Origin: Dimorphilus gyrociliatus
Taxonomy: Eukaryota > Annelida > Polychaeta > Dinophilidae
Direction: 5' to 3'
Length of the DNA: 64,000 bases
Assembly (NCBI GenBank): GCA_904063045.1
Contig: CAJFCJ010000006.1
Coordinates: 1,439,647 to 1,503,646, forward strand
The notes beneath the pieces were generated by a model that saw nothing but the letters and a program-made list of their open reading frames with translations, did no database searches and was not told where the DNA came from. A program made the position numbers and the translations under genes. Within the stretch, counting starts at the first letter, position 1. Every line of letters starts with the position of its first letter. Positions 14,670 through 26,010 of this stretch are shown one piece after another.

Positions 14670-16566
14670 ATGTTTCGGAAGCCCTATATCAAAACTGGTA
14701 ATTATTTTATTATAAACATTTCAATGTTATAATTATGTAAATTTATATTTTTAAATTAGATTCGGATAGTGAAGACGATCATCCAGTGAAAAGTCAACGA
14801 TTAAGCAAGATTTCAGAGGGGAAAAAATTCAAAACGCTTACCGATAACTCAACATCAACTAGCTTGAAAAAATTTACAAATTATGAATCTTCTATTGATA
14901 GCGATTCTGAAATCCTTGCTAAGCCTCGTAATAAATTCATGACTCTGTCAAGAGCCGCTAAGTCTAAACTTTCCTTCACAATTTCGAAATCTGATAGTAT
15001 GAAAAGTATATCTAAAGTTCGCAACGAAGCAATTAAAGCATTTATGGCCGCAAGCAACGAAATATGTAGTGAAAAAGACTCATCAAAAACCTGTTTGAAA
15101 CCCATTTCAAGGAGCGAGTTGTCGAAATCCGAAATGTCGAAAATAAAGCCAATAATTGGTAAAATACCTCATAAACAAAAACCTACAGCTGAACATAAAT
15201 CATTTGAGAGTATTGTTAACACTACTGCAACGTCCTCCCTTTCCCAATCAATGGAAGACCAATCTGAAATAGAATTTGAAGAACCAAAGAAACCTAGCGT
15301 GTCTCGTTCCAAAGAAAAATACTTGAGTAAAGATAGGGAAAAAAATTTGAGAAGATCGCTTGAAGCATATTCCCATGGAGAAAATGAAGTATCATCGTAT
15401 CCATTTGAAAAACCTACTTCTCGCAAACAAAATCGAATGTGTTTACCGAGTTATCTAAATCCGTTTCAAAGATTTGCGCAAAGGAGCAATATGGGAAATG
15501 TAACGTATAACCCAATGTCTGAATTTATGACAAAGTATGAAAGTCTATCAGAGTCTTATTTTGATACTCATTGTCATCCGGATTATATTCTAAAGCAACA
15601 AGAATATACGGTATATTATATAAATTTAAACCATAAGTTTATCAAATATTACTTAAATTAGGGAAGCTTCGAATCATATATGAACGATAATGCTATGTCA
15701 ACGCCTAAGACTTATAAAGGCTGTTTGGCAATTTTTTGCGATCCTAAAGAATTTAAATGCAATCGTAAGTCTGTTATATTTCTAATTTATGGATAATACT
15801 ATCCATATTCATTTATTTTTCAATCGCAGCACATGCTTTGTGGAATCAGACGTTGAAAGTGTCCAACGTTTACGGATCGGTTGGTTGTCATCCTAAGAAA
15901 GCCAAATATTATAGACCCTACCATGATAATATTCTGGAAGAAATGCTTGATCATCCGAAATGCAAAGCAATTGGAGAAATTGGACTCGACTATTCTGGAT
16001 CTTTTGCGATGGACGAGGAAATTCAGAAGCGAATTCTTCACAAACATTTAAAAATGGCTATTAAAAAGAAAAAACCCATTGTAATACACTCTCGCGATGC
16101 AGATGACGATATCGTTCAAGAACTATTAAAGGTAAATTAAGATTAACTCATTCAAGTTTTGCTTCTAAAGTTTATGTTGTTTTTTTCACAGCATGATTTA
16201 CGTCTGCATAAAATTCATAGACATTGTTTTACGGGCAATGTACAAACAATGAAAAATTGGCTTCAAATCTTTCCAAAGTCTTTTGTTGGTTTCACTCCTC
16301 TTGTGACATATGACAATAGCCAAAGATGTCTGAACATACGAGAATGCGTAAAAGAGATACCATTGAATAAGTTATTGATTGAAACTGATTCCCCATATTT
16401 CTTACCTTCTGAAATTCCAAAAAATTACTTTGACAATAATACTTCTTATCCACCAATGGCAGTGACTGTGGCTGCGGAAATAGCTTCCATTCGGGGGATA
16501 ACGACCGATGAAGTATTATTTCATTGCAGAAGAAACGTAAGAGAAATGTACGGTATTATATATTAA
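14670..16566 (+). CDS. TATDN2: TatD-family deoxyribonuclease, TATDN2-like, 5 exons
   Basis: Exons 14670-14697, 14760-15610, 15662-15764, 15830-16131, 16192-16566; 1659 nt, 552 aa. The N-terminal ~270 residues are a Ser/Lys-rich, probably disordered region (SKSDSMKS, SRSELSKSEMSK). The C-terminal TatD metal-dependent hydrolase carries all expected motifs: DTHCHPD (HxH), SVGCHP, GEIGLDYS (Glu ligand), VIHSRDADDD, HRHCFTG and IETDSPYFLP. It matches vertebrate TATDN2 in the same layout, a disordered N-terminus plus a C-terminal nuclease. TATDN2 acts on RNA/DNA hybrids and R-loop-type substrates in human work; the substrate here is inferred. The start Met begins a short exon (MFRKPYIKT); the true start may lie further 5' if the upstream intron is coding. 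It ends tail-to-tail with the homeobox gene, 252 bp away. Confidence 0.92.
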
Positions 16567-16818
16567 AAATCTGTTAACAAAATAATCTGTATTTGTTCTA
16601 TGTATTGCACTTAATATGCACATATTTACATAGATATTAAGTTTAGTAGATTCATTTATTAAACACTGTACACAATACGCGAAGTCGTATGATTGATAAA
16701 TATACATCTGTAGAGATTAAAACGGACGCCGCATAAACTCATCAAAGATAAGGCCGCAAGCGTCAACAAAGCCGTCACTTCAACGCGCTTTAAAACAATA
16801 CAGTCTTCCTTATCCTAA

Positions 16819-17559
16819 TTAACGCTTGCGGAATTTAGCTGGGGACGCTCCATCCGATAGGGACGAATAATCGTTACAACGTTTTTGTGGCGATGTTTCA
16901 ACAAAGGAATGTCGACGTTTCTTCACTTGAGATTTCGTGTAGCCCGACCTGACTCTCTTATTGGCAAACCATTTTCTGACTTGTTCCGGTGTAATACCTC
17001 CTGCTCTTGCAATAGCCTCAGCTGTATCGTAGTCAACATAAGGATAGTCACTATGCTTTTCGTACCATGACGTCATTAGGGTGACTGCCAATGAGTTCAA
17101 AGGAGCATTTTTCGGGGTTGCATTTAACCTACTATCTGTATGAGGCAACCGGTAAGGAAAAATTGCTGTTGGGTTGAACTGGTAAGCTGCAAACGCGAAA
17201 TTGCAAAAGGCTGGAGGACGGAAATACGGTACATTTAGAGGGTGTCCGCGCAATCGGCTTCGGCATCGCGGTGAAGTCGACTCGGTGGGTCTATTCAGAA
17301 TTGAGTCGATGGAAAATGACAAATTGGAAACTTTTTGTTCATCTCCGTTTCGGTTTTCGTTTGCCTATTAAAAAATGAATAAAACACTTTCTAAATCTCA
17401 AAATAATCGACTATCACAAAAGTGCATAATAATTCGATTGAAACTAAGGCGAAAACTTCTTAGAGAATCAACATATAGTTAGGAAAAAAAGAGTTACAAC
17501 GTATTATCAGGAATTCTTACCGATTTCGTTTCCGAATTAGTTAAGCAGGTTCGATTCAT
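16819..17559 (-). CDS. Divergent TALE-class homeobox transcription factor with eh1 motif
   Basis: Exons 17559-17521 and 17364-16819; 585 nt, 194 aa. Early in exon 2 lies FSIDSILNR, a good engrailed-homology-1 motif (FxIxxIL), normally a Groucho/TLE co-repressor contact. The homeodomain is at ~residues 106-165: SWYEKHSDYPYVDYDTAEAI, then ITPEQVRKWFANKRVRS. Spacing from the helix-1 Trp to WF matches TALE proteins such as Meis, including the three extra residues, with PYP changed to PYV. Homeodomain position 50 is Ala, as in Iroquois and Mkx, and Asn51 and Arg53 are kept. A basic KSQVKKRRH tail follows. It does not fit the Meis, Pbx, Tgif or Irx groups by eye; it may belong to the spiralian-expanded TALE genes (SPILE), which is inference. 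A further 5' exon with ATGAACTCAAAG|GT near 17650 may be 5' UTR. Confidence 0.88.
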
Positions 17560-18509
17560 ACTCAACGGAGAGGAGCATTCAAAATGACGAATTCAGGAGT
17601 AAGGAAGCAAACAAATCTATAAACGAGCTAATTGAAACGTTTACCTTTGAGTTCATTAGCTCCTTGTTGTCCTCCGACGTGCTCCTTAAAAGAGAAGACC
17701 GTCTTCGTTTGCCTAATTGACGAGTTTATATTTTCTAGTTCTCGCTGATTGGTTGGAATACCCACAGAGTATCAAATTCCAAATAATTTCTGATATATGA
17801 AGAGTAGCAAAGGAGCTCGTATCCATACACACCTTTTCTTAATTAATAAGCGACGGCGCTTTTTTTTTTTGATAACTCTTTTTTGTCTTTGGTCAATCCA
17901 ACTAGCCGCCGGTGATGGCTATTGTTTAAGAGACGCGTAAGGTGTAATCGTAGTTTGTACGTACGAAATGCCTGCGGCTTCTCTGCCCACCCATACCGAC
18001 TCTTTTGTCTTCACTCAGCCTTTATCTATCATTAGCGAATAGCGATTTCCTAGTGCACACAAAAAACTTGTTGCTTTTATCATTATTAATAATATTAGTA
18101 GTATTGATATGAATTTTGAGCTTTCTCTTCCTTCGTTAATTTATTCAACAGTTAGTGTTAATTTTCTTTTAAACTTGTCAATAGTATTGTTGCATAACAT
18201 GCTAATCATGAATATTACGTAAGTGATCTTATTGAGTAATTGAACTAATCGTTGAATTAAAGAATGTAATAGAATTTTATGAACAGCTACTACAGCTAGC
18301 AGTGAGATCGTCACGAAGTTACACCTAGTGCCATCTATAGTGATTTATGTATTTTCGCGCCAACATATCCCAGAAAGCACAGAAACAGGAAATATACTTT
18401 CGGCCATATTAAACCGTGTGTGAGATTTGTTGGTGTGAGTGTTTTTGGATGAATATCCGGCTTCTTCCTATCATCTAGCCCTAATCTTTGTGGGGAAACG
18501 GATGAAGAG
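17560..18509. promoter_or_regulatory. Divergent promoter region, TALE homeobox (-) and TARDBP (+)
   Basis: It includes a probable noncoding first exon of the homeobox gene (donor near 17645, minus) and the TARDBP 5' UTR. GTGCCATCTATAGTG at 18328-18342 (reverse CACTATAGATGGCAC) resembles the CTCF core and lies 170 bp upstream of the TARDBP start. A T10 run is at 17861. No other coding frame is seen. Confidence 0.45.
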
Positions 18510-20070
18510 ATGACGCAGTACATCTGCGTTGCAGAGGAAGAGAGCGACGAACCCCTGGAAGTTCCTTGCGAGGAAGATGGTTGTCTAACAATATCGACTC
18601 TCGTCGCTCAATTTCCAGGAGCTTGTGGCCTGCGTTATCGAAATCCGGAAACGGGTGCTTATCGTGGTGTGAGAGTTGTTGATGGTAAATTACATCCTCC
18701 AGATGGATCCTGGGGCTCGCAATTGTATTTAGCCGTCTTTCCTAAAAGTAAGTATTATCACGTGGTAATTGTGTAGTATAATAGTATAGCATGTCAAAAG
18801 GAGGTGTAGAAGGGTAAGAATGCAAAATTTCCTATGTTGTACGTAGAAAAAATTTCTAACAAAAGATTTAAGTATGATCGATTGTGTGACTGGTGCTAAT
18901 GGTGCGTTGTGTGTGTGTTCGGTATGAGCAGCGAACAAGAGAAAAGGAAATGATGATCATGATGATGAGGTCGACCATCCAACAGCAAAGACGAAAAAAG
19001 TAGAGAAGCAGAAATGCAGCGATCTCATCGTACTGGGTCTACCGTGGAAAAGTACGGAAGAAGATTTGCGCAACTATTTCCAACAGATGGGCGACGTACT
19101 TATGGTTCAGGTAATTATTCAAGTCGAATGCATACTCCTTGATTTACAAATTTCTAAAATTTCATAGGTTAAACAAGATCCGAAGACAAAGCAATCGAAG
19201 GGTTTTGGATTTGTTCGATTTGCGGACTACGAGGTACAAAAGAAAGTTTTAGGTCAGCGGCATTTGATTGATGGACGGTGGTGTGATGTTAGGATTCCGA
19301 ATTCGAAGAATTTTCAAGATCAACAAGTTCCATACGGACACGGCCCACCTATGCATGCTGAATGGGCAGGAGGACATAATAATAGTACTCCTCCCAATTG
19401 GCATGGAGACTCTCAAATGCAACGTAAGGTTTTTATAGGGCGTTGCACTGAGGATATGACAGTGGATGACTTAAGGACCTATTTTACTAAATATGGAGAA
19501 GTTGTAGATGTCTTTATACCTAAGCCATTTAGAGCCTTTGCTTTTGTGACGTTTAGTGATGCTGAAACTGCACAGGCTTTGTGCGGTGAAGACCATATTA
19601 TTAAAGGAGCTAGCGTACATGTTTCAACAGCTGCTCCAAAGTCCTACGATAAAGTAAATAAAATGCAACCGCCTCCTGGCGCAGCTATGGGGGGTGCATG
19701 GAATAATGCCGGACAGTGGGGTCCTGGAGGTAGAGCTCCATCAAATCAAGGGGCTGGAATTAACCAGAACATAGGAATGCTCAATAACCCACTTGGCATG
19801 CTGGCTAATCCGGCTATGATGGCTGCACTGAGTCAAGCAAATTGGGGTTTATTAGGTATGGCTAATCAAGGAGGAGGCGGTGCAAATCAGGCAGGTCCGG
19901 GAGGTGACAGTGGAAATCAACAATCTTCTTTTGGAGCTCCACCTATGACAGGTAGTAATGGTCAAGGTTTCGGAGCTGGTGGTGGGCATAGCCAAGGTTG
20001 GAATGGTAATGAGGCTCCTTCGTCTCCATCTCAAGGTGGTTGGGGACCCCCTCATAAGGGCTGGAACTGA
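18510..20070 (+). CDS. TARDBP: TAR DNA-binding protein 43 (TDP-43), 3 coding exons
   Basis: Exons 18510-18747, 18932-19110, 19168-20070; 1320 nt, 439 aa. This nuclear RNA-binding protein controls splicing and RNA stability by binding UG repeats. The N-terminal ubiquitin-like oligomerisation domain is residues ~1-80 (CLRYRNP-type [17 protein letters not shown]). An NLS-like stretch NKRKGND...KTKK follows. RRM1 starts [16 protein letters not shown] and has RNP1 [11 protein letters not shown]2 has [11 protein letters not shown] and RAFAFVTF. The low-complexity Gly/Asn/Gln tail keeps a hydrophobic helix ([18 protein letters not shown]) equivalent to the human NPAMMAAAQAAL...SWGMMGM segment that drives phase separation. 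Intron 1 ends with a GT repeat 12 nt before the acceptor. Confidence 0.97.
18909..18918 (+). promoter_or_regulatory. GU repeat next to TARDBP intron 1 acceptor (candidate TDP-43 self-binding site)
   Basis: In the transcript this is UUGUGUGUGUGUUC, ending 12 nt before the AG at 18930-18931. UG repeats are the established high-affinity RRM target of TDP-43. Its place inside the polypyrimidine-tract position of its own gene suggests autoregulated splicing; that is inference. Confidence 0.5.
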
Positions 20071-20668
20071 AGAAACCTTCTGAAAGGGCTCGATTGCGTG
20101 TTTTATTTTTTCGGCCGTTTTTCTCAAAATTTGTGTGAAGTGTATATGTGGTTTGTTTACGTTAAGTATATATATATATATATTTATATATATGTATGTA
20201 TAAATTAGCATATGTATGTATAGATATATACATATACCACGGTCAAGTGCTTTGTACATTTATTTTTTACTCGACAGTGTAGAAAATTTGCTGTATTTCT
20301 TGTATATATCAGATATCCGTTTAATATTGGTTGCTGCGTTATAAACATTAATACGCTCGAATATTGTACGATATCCTTCCATTGTTTTCTTATAACCTAT
20401 AATATCGTAGATTGTTCAAGCGTATTTGTGTGTTTTTTTTTTTGCGTCCCTTTTTCGGCCTACTACCATTTATGTATATAGTTAGAAAAGAATTTTTGTG
20501 ATAATCTGGTACAAATCGGCGCCAAATCTCGGTTTATCGCACTGCCATTTTTTGTTCGTAAACTGAGGTTCTGGCCTGACGGCTAGTTTTCAAAAAACGC
20601 GTTTACAAATGTTCACATTTCGTGCCATGTACGCCACTCGATGGATATTTTGTTAACAAAAAGACTGA

Positions 20669-20681
20669 CGCCATCTATTGG
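20669..20681 (-). promoter_or_regulatory. CTCF-like motif
   Basis: CGCCATCTATTGG; the reverse strand CCAATAGATGGCG fits the CTCF core CCASYAGRKGGCR with one mismatch. It lies downstream of TARDBP and between it and the next (convergent) gene. Confidence 0.4.
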
Positions 20682-21307
20682 CTTGTTGAAGAATGAATGG
20701 ACGAATGTCTGATGGAAAACAAGGGAAGAAAATCTGCAGTGTACAACTAACTGTTGATCAGTTGCCCATGATGAACGAACGATTTAAACGATGCCTATTG
20801 TTAAAATATGATGAAAGCAGTGTGTACTAGCGCGTTATGAGTATGTGAGCCGTTTGCTTTTTCAATATATATATTGACATATACACCTTAAATATATATA
20901 TATACATGCATGCATCAATGTGTATGTATATCTGTATATTTATATTGTCGTATAAATGAGTATACAGTATATACATTTATATATATTTATATATATTTGT
21001 ATTTTTGTATTTATTTACCTATCTATCTATATATATATAAATATATAAATTTATATATATTTGTATATATATATTTGCACTGGCATATATGTATCTATCT
21101 ATCTCATAGATATATATGCATATATAAAATAGCATAAAGAGAGGGTAGAATTAAGTAAGCAGAGAATTGTGATAGGTTGCCGTACAGTTCTATAGAAGAT
21201 TGACAAGACACGACAACCATTAATTGTACCTTTTTAAGCTTTCACTTTACAGTTTTGTCAAACAACCAACAAGTTTTAACTGCTGTTGTATACTATCAAA
21301 ATTGTCT

Positions 21308-21329
21308 CATATATATACATATATATATA

Positions 21330-21364
<35 letters not shown>
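21308..21364. repeat. (TA)n microsatellite
   Basis: Nearly pure TA with one TT-containing interruption (atatattatata). Confidence 0.85.
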
Positions 21365-21368
<4 letters not shown>

Positions 21369-21734
21369 CATGGAATATAAAATCATACCCTAAATTAAGT
21401 CCGATTAAGCTATATAATTACAAAAGAATCCCTCAAAAATCTTTAGTTCAAGTGATTATTGTTCTTTTTTTATAGATTAAAAAAATTTGAATTTCGTGTT
21501 TTCTATTTCCTTTTTACTTTTGATTAACTAAAAAGTTGCTTAAATCTCAAGAGCTACGAGTAATAAAAATTACAACGGCCAGGCAATCTTTACTGATATT
21601 TTATGTTAACTGAGGTTGCCATAACCTCGTTTCAAGCTCCTGATAATGTTCAATGTTTAAGTCAATAAAACTCAGCTTGTAGATTGGTCTTCTGGCCTTT
21701 GGAATGAAAATCTTTTTCAAAGAATACCGAAAAA

Positions 21735-24700
21735 TTATTTAGCAGTTTCTGAACCACGCTTGAAAAGATAGACTTTAATATTTTACCACCTTGAATAAAT
21801 CGTACCTCCAAGGCTGCTCGTAATCTAAGGTTGCTCTCCTAAATCATTTAAGTATTAAAATTCAAAACTATTCCTCCGCTATTTATTGCACTTACTAAAC
21901 TATCGTAATAAGCTGCCAAGAAATATTCGACAAGCAGTATAAACATAGATGTTATACCACCAAATATACCTATGAACAGAATTTGCCCAGTATAGGAAAC
22001 TGACTCTTTCTTCCTATTTACTTGAGAAAAAGTATGTTCAAGATTAGCAGATGTGAATTAACTAAGAATCTTATCGTACGGCTGTTTTCGGCATTCTGAT
22101 AACATTTCCCACCTTGCAGCCAATTCTCGCGAAGGATTTCGAAATACTTTTCTTTTTCCAGATGTTCTATCTTTAAATTGGAAAAAATACCAAACATAAA
22201 TAGCTATTAATTTCAGTTGAAATGAGGGATTATAAAAATAGATTTTATCAGATCTAATTACTAACAACCCTATCGAATTGTCGTGTGTAAGAAAATCGTT
22301 TTCTGAACATAATCGCATGTTTAAAGTAATTGGAGCCGTCTTGAATGACCTTGTAAGAACAGTTATCAAAAGATGAAGTATACTCGAAGAGAGACAAGCT
22401 AACTATCCAAGCCCACTTTTCTACTTAAAAAATATTTTTGATCATTATAGCTAATTAGTTGTTCTGTATATAATATAACCTCCAGTTTCTCTATATTTCT
22501 CCAATCTCTTCCAACCATCCTCACGACTATCAACATACCACCGCTCCTCTTGAATTTTATCATAAATCTTTTTAAAAGTGCTCGACTTTGAATACTTAAA
22601 GTAGTCGCGAATTGGAGAGAACTTTGTCATAAATAACTTTATTTCCTTATCTTCGACAAGATCAGTGAATGTTTGAATTTCTTTACAAATTGTTAAAGAA
22701 AGTAAACGTAAAAAACATTAACGAAAGGATTAGCACTAACAAAAACAAAAATAATTTTACTTTGCTCTTCAATTTGTAAGAAAATATTTACAAAACTATT
22801 ACAAAAAAATAAACTTGATATATGAAAGCAGAAAATCCACCAAAATGCAACAAGAAATTTGATAGTAATAGATTGACCTAATTTCTTTGGTGTTGACTGA
22901 TAAAACCAATTAGTAAATAATTAAAATAGAGAATAGTTACAGTAAGATTTAAAAAAGTTGTATTATTAGTAATACCCTTATTAAGAGGGCTGAGAGGGAG
23001 CTAAGGAGGAAGTATAAAAAAGATGCTTCCTTCCGTTTTGTCCGGGTAATAGGCATCATAATATTAACAAAGAATAAAACGAAAGCCATAAATATTATTG
23101 AAAAGAATAAACAACTCCATAGTCTTATATCAAATACTTTTAATAGCCTAGGTAAATAGGTAAATCTTAATAATGTATAATGAATGTTTTGCTCTGTACA
23201 TCTGCCCATATACTATATTATAGGTTCCATTTACCTAACAGTATATCAGTTATTCATATAACTCTATATGTAGTTTTATAAGATTGACCGAGTTATAGTA
23301 TATGAAACATTTGCATTCATTATTAAACAACAAGAGGATCATCATTGTTGTACGTTATTCATTTTTACTTACGATAATCGATATTTATCAACTCGAAATT
23401 GTGGTAAAATTGCGTAGAGACCAGTCTCGAGAAAAGGAACGGAAAATTCTAAAAATTCAGCGCTTGAACGAGTTATTGGATAAATTCCAAGAAAAAAGTC
23501 GTAGTCCTGGAAATTCTAATGAATTTTAAATATGTACATATGATTTTTTTCATTAGTTTTACCTCTAATATATTTCTTGTAGCGTCGATTAACGATACCT
23601 CATTATCTGATATTTTATATTCTATCTGCAATTAGCCTCCAAATTAGCTGACTATATTGGATAATGTTGCATTGGCCTACTTCAAAGTGCAATCGTTCCC
23701 TAATCTTTTCGATTAGATCTACGAAATATCCTTCGTAATTCTTGGCAAAATGAACTTTAAGAGATTGTTTTAGGGCTATGCTCTCAGTTTCAATTAACCT
23801 ATTTTCGGGTATCTTTGAGATAAACGGTTTAAACTAAGTAGCGCCAAGATAGATAGATTGAATTTTCGACTTTACGCCATCTGGCGGACAATCTATAATT
23901 TTAATATTGCATCATATCTATCTATCTATCTAGGCGGCTTGTACCATGCTCTGTGGCAAGTAGAGGGCTTTTAGTTGAATTCCCGACAGATCCATGTTTA
24001 GATCTGCTGGGGAAATTAAACTAAAGAAGGGAAAGATAATAGAAGATGTTTGATATTTCTTAATGGATCCTATCCTGTAAGGATCATATTTGTAAGATTC
24101 GCCAGTCCAAAATAATTTCTTCCTCCACCGCTTGTCGACTAAATTATAAACATGATAAGTTTGCGTAGACTCATTTTCAGAGAAGTATCCGTCCAATATC
24201 TACTCGAAAAGAAAGCAATGTTTATAACGAAGAGAATTCATAGAGGGTAACTAACATTAGCCAATAGCGTTGATTTGATACTTTTGTTCATATTATATGG
24301 CTTAAAGCAACTTTGATGAACCGAGGAATTTAGAGATTCAACATATGTAACATTATCTATCACATACGAAGCAATAGTTGCAATATTGGTATAAATAGTC
24401 TTCAAGCTATTCTGTTTAAGAGAAAATTACTTCTTTTATGTTAAAAAAACCAAAAGTGATTAAATTATAGAATGTTATTACTTCGTTATCCTGATTAAAA
24501 GTTAAATTAGCATTATGTTTAAGTAGGTCAGTAGAAATACCTAACAAACCATGATTCTTTTCCATAAAATCTTTACTCTATTATTAAAAAAACTATCTAT
24601 TAGACATTTTTATAAATATTTCTAAAAAACCAAATACAATTATGTATGCCTATATGAATAATCTTACTATATCAGATGTTAGAGAGGATGATAATATCCA

Positions 24701-25823
24701 AGCCCACCCACTCGAAAGGGTAGCTAAATTTACAGCCTCTTGTAACAAATATTCGATTTTATACGTCCAACTGCCGTTAAAATAAAGATGAAAATTTTCT
24801 GGATAGTATAGAACATAAACAATTCTAAAATCTGGTCGATGATTTCAATAATTAATGAGAATTAGGTGGTAATTAATTTACCGGAAGTTGATAAATCATA
24901 TAAAACACGTTTGACACTTTTCGAGAAGGTATGATGGTCTAAATCAAAATTTAAATAAAAAACTTTCCCTTCATAGTCGAAATCGTCTAGGAGTTTTAGA
25001 GTATAATTAATTTCTATGAATGGATAAAAAGAACATTAGAACATTTCTTAAGCCTATAAATGGTGAGGAAATAGAAACAATTCGATATAGGGTATTGTTA
25101 TTCTATTTCCTCTATTTACACGATAAAAAAAAGAAAAAAGTCTGAGACTTATTGATCTAACCGAACGACGAATCTAAGCATAAAATAGCTACTCTTCTCC
25201 AGGAAAAATATCTGATCAGGGCAAAGAATGCCCGAATTTCGTTTTGTGCTCTTTTTTCAAAGTATTCCCTAATTGACGGGAACCATCTTAACTGGTAGAG
25301 AAATGGAGGTATAATAATAACTCCGTATTCAGAAGAAATCTCCAATAATGACAAGCTGTTTTCAGTATTTCTAGGGCCAATCATCAAACTAACACCACTA
25401 TCCAATAATTGACAAACTATTGTAGTGAAATACTTTAGAAAACTATCAACTATTGTACAAAGCAATAAAAGAATATTTATTAACATTTATCACGGACGTC
25501 AAATGCGTTATTCTGTTCTGTTGTTTTGAAAATTAATTCATACTGTATTGAAGTGTTCTCAAGCCGAAAATTTAAGGATTTTTCCATTATTTCCTTTATT
25601 TGTAAAGTAGAATTTCTATCCAAAAATATACCTGTTGATATATCAAATGTTAATATATTTCCCTTTGTTTAACAGCTTTTCATGCATTCTTTGTTATTTT
25701 TATTGATACATCTGCAATATGACCATTTCTTTATCATTTCTTCTATTTACCTATCTTAATATTATTGCAGGAATAGAATAATAAATTGAAATATGCAAAG
25801 TATAAGTTTGTTTGCAAATCCAT
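21735..25823 (-). CDS. Divergent ionotropic glutamate receptor with amino-terminal domain, 19 exons
   Basis: Exons (minus): 25823-25751, 25631-25494, 25449-25162, 25013-24882, 24831-24668, 24577-24482, 24411-24256, 24199-23945, 23833-23681, 23625-23563, 23515-23373, 23201-22976, 22896-22761, 22680-22480, 22339-22269, 22170-22113, 22020-21896, 21838-21806, 21758-21735; 2535 nt, 844 aa. Order: signal peptide; amino-terminal domain (NNIKIGIFLDRNS, CQLLDSGVSLMIGPRN, SWRRVAIL); LSGIQL linker; S1 lobe (YEGYFVDLIEKIRERLHFE, YPITRSSAEFLEFSVPF); M1 (LWSCLFFSIIFMAF); M3 (FWWIFCFHISSLFF); S2; M4 (GQILFIGIFGGITSMFILL). The SYTANLAAF gate motif is not conserved. The ligand Arg of S1 aligns with Ser (..SSAEFLEFS), so glutamate binding in the standard way is doubtful. 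The last two short exons are the least certain. Confidence 0.85.
23875..23887 (-). promoter_or_regulatory. CTCF-like motif in iGluR intron 8
   Basis: CGCCATCTGGCGG (reverse CCGCCAGATGGCG) fits the CTCF core; an (ATCT)n microsatellite follows at 23916-23932. Confidence 0.4.
23916..23932. repeat. (ATCT)n tetranucleotide microsatellite
   Basis: About four ATCT units directly at the donor side of iGluR intron 8. Confidence 0.8.
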
Positions 25824-26010
25824 GACGTAATGTTTAAAATTGTGTCTATAGATGGCGTTTGCCTAATATTCTTTCGCAGGCCTAGATCTTCGATTGGGGA
25901 ATATATTTTGGAATTTTAAAGCGTTACTAGCCACGTTTGGCAAACGATTTCTTCCGTCGTGTATAATAAATGTGAAATGCGTTTAAGTCGGGGAAATAAA
26001 GCATTTGAGA
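25824..26010. promoter_or_regulatory. Bidirectional promoter, iGluR (-) and PAN/hemopexin-like gene (+)
   Basis: Only 187 bp separate the two start codons. TATAGATGGCGTTTG at 25847-25861 is another copy of the recurring AGATGGCG motif, 25 bp upstream of the iGluR ATG. Confidence 0.5.

Larger units (their letters stand above)
20071..21734. other. TARDBP 3' UTR and TA-rich interval
   Basis: It includes TA-rich tracts (20169-20190, 20860-21120), GU-containing stretches (20129-20152, 20426-20434), CGCCATCTATTGG at 20669-20681 (reverse CCAATAGATGGCG, CTCF-like), and a (TA)n run at about 21308-21364. No protein-coding frame beyond repeat-encoded Tyr/Ile strings. Confidence 0.5.

Noticed and set aside
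19852-20259. 135-aa minus-strand frame over the TARDBP end
   Set aside because: Antisense of the TDP-43 Gly/Asn tail plus a TA-repeat; not a gene.
20910-21137. 75-aa Tyr/Ile-rich frame
   Set aside because: Translation of (TATA)n microsatellite.
23302-23529. 75-aa plus-strand charged frame (REKERKILK)
   Set aside because: Looks coiled-coil-like but is antisense to an iGluR exon (YPITRSS...LEFSVPF) that fits family structure and phase.
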